From a virus: a stretch of DNA of 28,966 nucleotides. Within the stretch, counting starts at the first letter, position 1; each line of letters opens with the position of its first letter. The position numbers were made by a program, and so were the translations under genes. Below the pieces are notes generated by a model, which worked only from the letters and a program-made list of their open reading frames with translations, did not search any database and was not told the origin of the DNA. The stretch spans positions 1 to 28,966 of IMG/VR virus record IMGVR_UViG_3300021962_000479, one strand, 5' to 3'. Shown piece after piece: positions 23,606 through 28,966 of this stretch.

Positions 23606-26600
23606 TTTTGTTCACTTACATTGCCATTCGGAATATTCACTTCTGGATGGAATGTCAACTCCAGAAGATATTGCCAAGGTTTCAAGCACTAATGGTCAAT
23701 ACGCTGCTGCTATTACAGATCATGGCACAATGGGCGGTGTTCTTAAGTTTCAAGATGCTTGTTCTAAGCACGGTGTTAAGCCATTGTTTGGTGTTGAAGC
23801 ATATTTTGTACCATCAGTAGGCAAAGATGATTCTGGTAAGCACGAAAGATTTCATCTTATTCTGTTGGCTAAAACAGATGAGGGTCTTAAGAAATTATTC
23901 AAGGCTTCAAAAATAGGTTGGACTGACAATTTTTATTACAAACCAAGAATTGATTTTAATCTTTTAGAGGAGATGGTTGATAATGATATTATTGCATTAT
24001 CTGGCTGTATGGGGAGCGCCATATCTAAAGCAATTGACGCTGGAGACATGGCTAGAGCAGAGCAGTTATCAGAGCGCTTCATAAAGATATTTAAAGACGA
24101 CTTTTACTATGAAGTGCAGGCTTGGAATCATAAGCATATTAATGATGGCCTGATTAAGCTTGCAAATGCTTTTGACAAAAAGATTGTTGCAACTGCTGAT
24201 TGCCATTTTCCTACATATGAAGATCGTGGCTGTGAAGAAGTTCTTCTTATGGTTTCTCAGTATTCAAGCCTTAATGCTGCTGAATTAAGATATGCAAGAG
24301 AAAAGTCTCCTATCATTAATCAAACTGATGACATCATTCTTAAGATGAATGAGATGTATCCACATCGTCATCTTCGTTTTGATGAAATTAACCCATATGT
24401 AGCAGACGCTAATACTATTGCATCATGGTTCAAAGATGCTGGGTATGACAGATTAGACATATTAGAAAATACTGTTGAAGTAGCAGATAAATGCACAGCA
24501 AAACTCCCTAAGAAGAGAAACCTACTGCCTAAGTATTCTAAAGTTCTTGATTCAAATGATTATTTAAGAGAGTTGGCTGAGTTTTCAATTAAGCAAAAGG
24601 GTCTTGACCAAAAGTATCAAGATCGTCTTGATGAAGAACTTGCGATTATTAAACAACTTGGTTTTGCTGACTATTTCCTAATCGTATGGGATCTTATTAA
24701 ATGGGCAGACGATAACAACATCGGTAGAGGAACTGGGCGAGGTTCTGTTGGTGGTAGCGTATTGGCATACCTGCTAGATATTTCAAAAGTAGACCCTCTG
24801 GAATACAATCTTCTCTTTGCCAGATTTATTAACCCAGATAGAAATGACTACCCAGATATTGACCTTGACTTTGAAGATAAAAGAAGAATTGAAGTTAGGA
24901 ATTATCTTCGTGAAAGATGGGGTAATGAAAATGTAGCAGCAATTTCAACGTATGGAGAATTTAAGCCAAAGTCCGTTATTAAAGACGTATCTCGGGTTTA
25001 TCAAGTGCCATATGAAGAAATTAATAACATCACCCCATATTTTGAAACACTGCAAGAATTGTCAGAAACACCCAAGGGGAAAACGTTCTGCACCAAATAC
25101 CCAGACATTCCTAAGATTGCAAAGAAACTTGAAGGTCGAATTAGGAATGCCGGAATTCATGCTGCTGGTATGGTTGTGTCATCTGTTCCTTTATATGAGG
25201 TCTGCCCAGTAGAGACAAGAAAAGATACAAATAATGACCAACGTGCGGTTGTTACTGCTTTTGACATGGAAGATGCTGAAGCAGTTGGTCTTATTAAAAT
25301 TGACGTTCTTGGCTTGAAGACTGTTTCTGTAATCAAAGATTGCATAGCCAAGATTAAACAGACTAAGGGTATTGATGTAACAGAACAGTCATTGCAGTTA
25401 AACGATCCTGAAGTTTTTAGAAACTTCAATGATGGTAATACTGTCGGTGTGTTCCAAGCAGATGCTGCTGCTTATAGAAACCTAATTGACAGAATGGGAA
25501 TTGATAACTTTAATGACCTAGTTGTTAGCAACGCCCTTGTTCGTCCTGGTGCTTTGCTTTCTCAAGGTCAAAGGTATATTGATTGCAAAAAAGGTGTTGC
25601 AAAGCCAAAATATCCTCATGACATTGTTAAAGATGTTTTACATGAGACTTATGGTACAGTCATCTTTCAGGAACAACTCATGCAAATGGCTGTTCTTTTG
25701 GCTGACTTTACATGGTCAGAAGCAGATAAGCTTCGTAAGATCATTGGTAAGAAGAGAGATGCTGCTGGCTTTGATGAGTTTAAAGAGAAGTTCGTAAACA
25801 ATAGGTACATCTCAAGAGATGTTGCTGAGAAAATCTGGGGTGAATTTGAGTTAGCAGCATTGTATATGTTTAACAAATCACATGCTGTCGCATATTCAAT
25901 GCTTTCATATCAGACTATGTGGCTAAAGATTAACTATCCCCTTGAGTTTGCTTGGTCACTTCTTTTCAATGAGTCCGCTACCGATAAGATTACAGCCTAT
26001 TTAATGGAGGCTCAGCGTCTTGGAATTTCTATCCTGCCACCAGATGTGAATCGATCAGAAGAACTCTTTACAACGGAAATTACGGGCGAATCAGAGGCAA
26101 TTAGATTTGGTCTGACGAACGTGGCAGGCTGTGGTTCTATGGCTATTGCTGAAATTATAGGCAAGAGACCTTTCAATTCATTTGATGAATTTAATAATAA
26201 GTGTAGAAAATCTGCTGTAAGAGTTAATGTTCGTGAGAACTTAGAGAAGATTGGCGCTTTTAAGAGCCTTGGTCACGTTTCAACATACGACCATGAAAGA
26301 TACTATCTACCAATTTTAGGTTTCTCAATTAAGAATTCTCTTGATAAGAATGAAATGGATCATTTTGTTGGTGACATTGGAGAGTTCCACGAAATCAATT
26401 CACCGTTGACATTGGTAAAAGCAATTGTCAGATCTACAAAAAAGACACCAAGTCATCTAAGAATAGAATTCGAAGATCATTCTGGCTCAACTACAGTTTT
26501 TGCAGATAGAAATACAGAATTGGCTACAAGAGATTATGTGTATGCCTTGATTGGGGATAAAACCCTCCACGCATTTTGTGACGGTTATGAATATGCTGGG

Positions 26601-26996
26601 TCGGAACTTTATGACTTCATCATGCTTATGAATCAAGGTAAGAATCATAAATATTCATGGCTATATGAGCATGAACTTGGCCTAGTTGGAGATCCTAAGA
26701 CAATGATGTATATCTTGTCTATGAGAACATTTATCACTTCATCTGGAAAAGAAATGGCGAATATATATTGCTGGGATGGTAATTCAATATTCAAAGTCGT
26801 CATCTTTACAGCAGCATGGAAGAAGGTAAAGAGTTTAATAAAGGAGAAGGAGTGGTATGCAGTACGTCTGGAAAAAATTAAAGATAAAAATGCACTTGTC
26901 CGTCTTGACTCGTATAAACTAGAGAACGACACGGCAATAATCAGAATTGAAGATTACATAACAAGAAAAGGATTGAAAGAATATGTTAATAATTGA
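23598..26996 (+). CDS. dnaE: DNA polymerase III alpha subunit with PHP domain
   Basis: An 1132-residue C-family polymerase near the cellular DnaE length. The N-terminal PHP domain keeps what looks like a full metal set: His8, His10, Asp17, His42, Glu67, His86, Cys137, Asp201 and His203. The catalytic palm has GRGTGRGSVGGS and PDIDLDFED (419-427) plus KIDVLGLK (Asp569). The helix-hairpin-helix-like and OB-like parts lie toward the C-terminus. It would copy the phage genome with the helicase and primase encoded just upstream. No separate proofreading exonuclease, clamp or clamp loader is visible in this window. AAAGG six bases before ATG; the start overlaps the previous stop. Confidence 0.93.
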   Translation: MTDFVHLHCHSEYSLLDGMSTPEDIAKVSSTNGQYAAAITDHGTMGGVLKFQDACSKHGVKPLFGVEAYFVPSVGKDDSGKHERFHLILLAKTDEGLKKLFKASKIGWTDNFYYKPRIDFNLLEEMVDNDIIALSGCMGSAISKAIDAGDMARAEQLSERFIKIFKDDFYYEVQAWNHKHINDGLIKLANAFDKKIVATADCHFPTYEDRGCEEVLLMVSQYSSLNAAELRYAREKSPIINQTDDIILKMNEMYPHRHLRFDEINPYVADANTIASWFKDAGYDRLDILENTVEVADKCTAKLPKKRNLLPKYSKVLDSNDYLRELAEFSIKQKGLDQKYQDRLDEELAIIKQLGFADYFLIVWDLIKWADDNNIGRGTGRGSVGGSVLAYLLDISKVDPLEYNLLFARFINPDRNDYPDIDLDFEDKRRIEVRNYLRERWGNENVAAISTYGEFKPKSVIKDVSRVYQVPYEEINNITPYFETLQELSETPKGKTFCTKYPDIPKIAKKLEGRIRNAGIHAAGMVVSSVPLYEVCPVETRKDTNNDQRAVVTAFDMEDAEAVGLIKIDVLGLKTVSVIKDCIAKIKQTKGIDVTEQSLQLNDPEVFRNFNDGNTVGVFQADAAAYRNLIDRMGIDNFNDLVVSNALVRPGALLSQGQRYIDCKKGVAKPKYPHDIVKDVLHETYGTVIFQEQLMQMAVLLADFTWSEADKLRKIIGKKRDAAGFDEFKEKFVNNRYISRDVAEKIWGEFELAALYMFNKSHAVAYSMLSYQTMWLKINYPLEFAWSLLFNESATDKITAYLMEAQRLGISILPPDVNRSEELFTTEITGESEAIRFGLTNVAGCGSMAIAEIIGKRPFNSFDEFNNKCRKSAVRVNVRENLEKIGAFKSLGHVSTYDHERYYLPILGFSIKNSLDKNEMDHFVGDIGEFHEINSPLTLVKAIVRSTKKTPSHLRIEFEDHSGSTTVFADRNTELATRDYVYALIGDKTLHAFCDGYEYAGSELYDFIMLMNQGKNHKYSWLYEHELGLVGDPKTMMYILSMRTFITSSGKEMANIYCWDGNSIFKVVIFTAAWKKVKSLIKEKEWYAVRLEKIKDKNALVRLDSYKLENDTAIIRIEDYITRKGLKEYVNN

Positions 26997-27897
26997 TAAA
27001 AGAAAAGGTGAATTGATGCCAGTTCACCAGACAATTCCTACGCCAAGCATTGGACTCAATAGAGCTCTTGGCGGTGGACTGAACACTGGGGCTACTCATT
27101 TATTCTGGGGCACACCGTCTGTTGGTAAAACAACCATGTGTTTTAGAATTATTGCTGAGGCGCAACGAATGGGATATCGGCCTGTAATCGTTGATTCCGA
27201 GTTTTCTTACAGTGACACATATGCTGAAAAATGCGGTGTTAATACTGCTGATGTTGTTGTCGTACAGTCAACAGTCGTTGAAGACATTATGAAAGCCATC
27301 ATGGGGTATCTGATTCACCCAGATGAAAAGCATATCTTCTTGTTTGACTCTCTTTCTAATATTATTAAGGAAGAGTTTTATGATAAGCCAGAGGGTGGAA
27401 AAGCAATGGGTTTGCAAGCCAGATCTCAAGGCTATCTGTTACAAAAACTTGTAAACCATCTTCATAAAGAAAAGAATATAATGCTTTTTGTTGCTCATCA
27501 AACAGTTGATTTGAGTGGTATGTACGCTGTTACTAAGGCAAAGATGGGCAATACTGTTCATCATAATATGCATAATATTGTTAAGTTGTTTTTGTCAATG
27601 TCTTCAAAAGAGATGGAACGCGATGACACCCATACAATCACATCTCAAAGAGCAGTTTGGACTATTGAAAAGACAAAGCAAATTCCAACAATTGGCGCTT
27701 CTGGGTATTATTATGTTCTTCCACAAGAGGGTCGTATTGATACAGACCGTGAATTGATTGATATTGCTGTTGAAATGGATATTATTAAGCGTAGAGGTGC
27801 ATGGTATTCATATGGCGAAAGTAAATGGAACGGGATTACGGCGATTGATCTTTCTGATGATGAAAGAAAAGAAATATCGGAGTTAATTCTTGGCTGA
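26983..27897 (+). CDS. RecA-like recombinase (UvsX/RecA class)
   Basis: Up to 304 residues. Walker A GTPSVGKT (residues 43-50), Walker B IFLFD (118-122), LFVAHQT, and a C-terminal RRGAWYSYGESKWNG that closely recalls the GAWYSY segment of RecA. The family coats ssDNA and drives strand exchange, useful for recombination-dependent replication and repair. The track start at 26983 overlaps the polymerase end; a second in-frame ATG at 27016 has AAAGGTGA five or more bases upstream and starts MPVHQTIPTPSIG, so the real protein may be 293 residues. It has less C-terminal sequence than bacterial RecA. Confidence 0.85.
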   Translation: MLIIDKRKGELMPVHQTIPTPSIGLNRALGGGLNTGATHLFWGTPSVGKTTMCFRIIAEAQRMGYRPVIVDSEFSYSDTYAEKCGVNTADVVVVQSTVVEDIMKAIMGYLIHPDEKHIFLFDSLSNIIKEEFYDKPEGGKAMGLQARSQGYLLQKLVNHLHKEKNIMLFVAHQTVDLSGMYAVTKAKMGNTVHHNMHNIVKLFLSMSSKEMERDDTHTITSQRAVWTIEKTKQIPTIGASGYYYVLPQEGRIDTDRELIDIAVEMDIIKRRGAWYSYGESKWNGITAIDLSDDERKEISELILG

Positions 27898-27898
27898 T

Positions 27899-28966
27899 AT
27901 GATTTTTTCTGTTCATACCGACCAGCATATTAAAAATGCTGGCGGTGTGTTCGGTTATTCATATGGCTATGACCGTATAAAAAAACATTTTAATGAATTT
28001 GTATATCGGAAAAAGACACTAGAAGTTGTTGAAAATTCACCATTTGCAAAAGTTCAAATGTTTTATATGGAACCAGAATGGTATGACTTGAGAAGTATGA
28101 AGAATCTCAGGTCTCCAGATTTTCAAAAGCATCATGATCATCAATACAAAATAATAGGTACACATTTGGAAGCAGATGTTGTTTGGAGTCATTGGATTGA
28201 TACCATGAATTCTGTTGATGAAATATGGGTTGGAAATGATTTTGCAAAAAATGCGGTATTAAATTCTGGTATTACAACACCAACATATGTTTTTGAGCAC
28301 GGTATCGATTCAATGTGGAAACCTAGAAAAAGGGGTCAAAATAAGAAGATAAAGTTCTTGCACGTTGACTCTGGAAGCCCCAGAAAGAGGGCTGATCTGG
28401 TTGAGAGGGCTTTTCTAACCTTATTTGCGAATAATCCCCATGTGGAATTGACTTTAAAATACCATTCCCATGAAGCACCTACTTCTTATAGTGTAATGAA
28501 ATTATTTGTAGAAGAACACGAGAATATAAAAAAGATATATAAGACAGTTTCTCAGGAAGAAATGGTCCAACTTTTTTATGATCACGATGTATTGGTATAT
28601 CCATCAGAAGGAGAGGGTTTTGGATTTATACCATTACAAGCTCTGTGCACTGGCATGCCAGTTATAAGCACTGGAAGATGGTGTTCGTATGAGAAATATT
28701 TGGGACAAAACATAATAGATTCAAAAATGGGTAGAACAACATACACTGGATATTTTGAAGGCAACGTTGTTCTTGCTGACTTTGATTCTCTAGTTGATCA
28801 TATGAGAAATGTCTATGAAAATATAGATTCTCAATGTGACTATTTCTTTAATCAGTCAACAGAAGTATATGAAGAATACAACTGGACTAATAGAGTCAAA
28901 TATTTTATGAATTCTTTTGTAAAAAGAGTAGGCTCTGCATTACTCCGACCTCTTGAAGAAGATCAT
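27899..28966 (+). CDS. GT4-like glycosyltransferase (3' end outside the window)
   Basis: An open frame from ATG 27899, one base after the recombinase stop, runs to the right edge: 356 residues with no stop. The N-terminal part (MIFSVHTDQHIKNAGGVFGYSYG) has the glycine-rich loop of GT-B glycosyltransferases. The C-terminal domain starts around residue 150 (KFLHVDSGSPRKRADLV) and includes YPSEGEGFGF followed by PLQALCTGMPVIS (about 234-256), the donor-binding EGFG-x4-E motif with Gln in place of the last Glu. It transfers a nucleotide-activated sugar, to phage DNA, a virion protein or host envelope; the acceptor cannot be told from sequence. Confidence 0.8.
   Translation, partial: MIFSVHTDQHIKNAGGVFGYSYGYDRIKKHFNEFVYRKKTLEVVENSPFAKVQMFYMEPEWYDLRSMKNLRSPDFQKHHDHQYKIIGTHLEADVVWSHWIDTMNSVDEIWVGNDFAKNAVLNSGITTPTYVFEHGIDSMWKPRKRGQNKKIKFLHVDSGSPRKRADLVERAFLTLFANNPHVELTLKYHSHEAPTSYSVMKLFVEEHENIKKIYKTVSQEEMVQLFYDHDVLVYPSEGEGFGFIPLQALCTGMPVISTGRWCSYEKYLGQNIIDSKMGRTTYTGYFEGNVVLADFDSLVDHMRNVYENIDSQCDYFFNQSTEVYEEYNWTNRVKYFMNSFVKRVGSALLRPLEEDH

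Noticed and set aside
26645-26932. - strand frame within the polymerase gene
   Set aside because: A shadow frame with no start signal inside a well-conserved gene.

Overview
The window is a contiguous piece of a double-stranded DNA tailed-phage genome (Caudoviricetes, probably long-tailed). Every gene I can support is on the + strand, genes abut or overlap by a few bases, and no stretch over 300 bases lacks a gene. The DNA is visibly AT-rich (GC not counted). A WhiB-like Fe-S regulator, a family essentially confined to Actinobacteria and their phages, points to an actinobacterial host. WhiB plus AT-rich DNA suggests a low-GC aquatic lineage, but that is inference. I saw no tRNA, rRNA, CRISPR, insertion sequence, integrase or attachment site.

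Layout. (1) Positions 1-2168 hold the end of the head-tail connector region and the tail tube: a truncated connector-like gene, a probable tail terminator, a small conserved-looking protein, the major tail protein, a terminator hairpin, and the two-part tail-assembly chaperone with a -1 slippery site (C CCA AAC). (2) Positions 2218-16841 hold the tail tip: a 1886-residue tape measure protein, a 134-residue minor tail protein, a 738-residue fibre-like protein made of about 28 repeats of 20 residues that ends in a second copy of the 134-residue domain, a 1292-residue hub protein carrying PA14-like and LamG-like modules, a 597-residue fibre/tip protein and a 220-residue tail protein. (3) Positions 16845-18710 hold an HNH endonuclease, a metallophosphoesterase whose ribosome-binding site lies in a hairpin, and an r1t-like holin. 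(4) Positions 18731-19841 are a cluster of small proteins with regulatory features: a Zn-ribbon protein, a MerR-type HTH protein, an unknown 71-residue protein and a WhiB-like protein. (5) Positions 19774-27897 are a replication and recombination module: candidate helicase loader, DnaB-type helicase, small unknown protein, DnaG-type primase, candidate ssDNA-binding protein, degenerate HAD/nucleotidase-like protein, DNA polymerase III alpha with an apparently complete PHP metal site, and a RecA-like recombinase. (6) A GT4-like glycosyltransferase runs off the right edge.

How the parts fit. The chaperone pair loads the tape measure, around which the major tail protein polymerises. The hub and fibre proteins form a large adsorption device rich in carbohydrate-binding-type modules. 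The replication block supplies most catalytic parts of a replisome. The most unusual items are the nested 20/100-residue repeat, the tail domain shared with the preceding gene, the occluded ribosome-binding site, the HAD protein lacking its nucleophile, and two look-alike hairpins inside the regulatory cluster.
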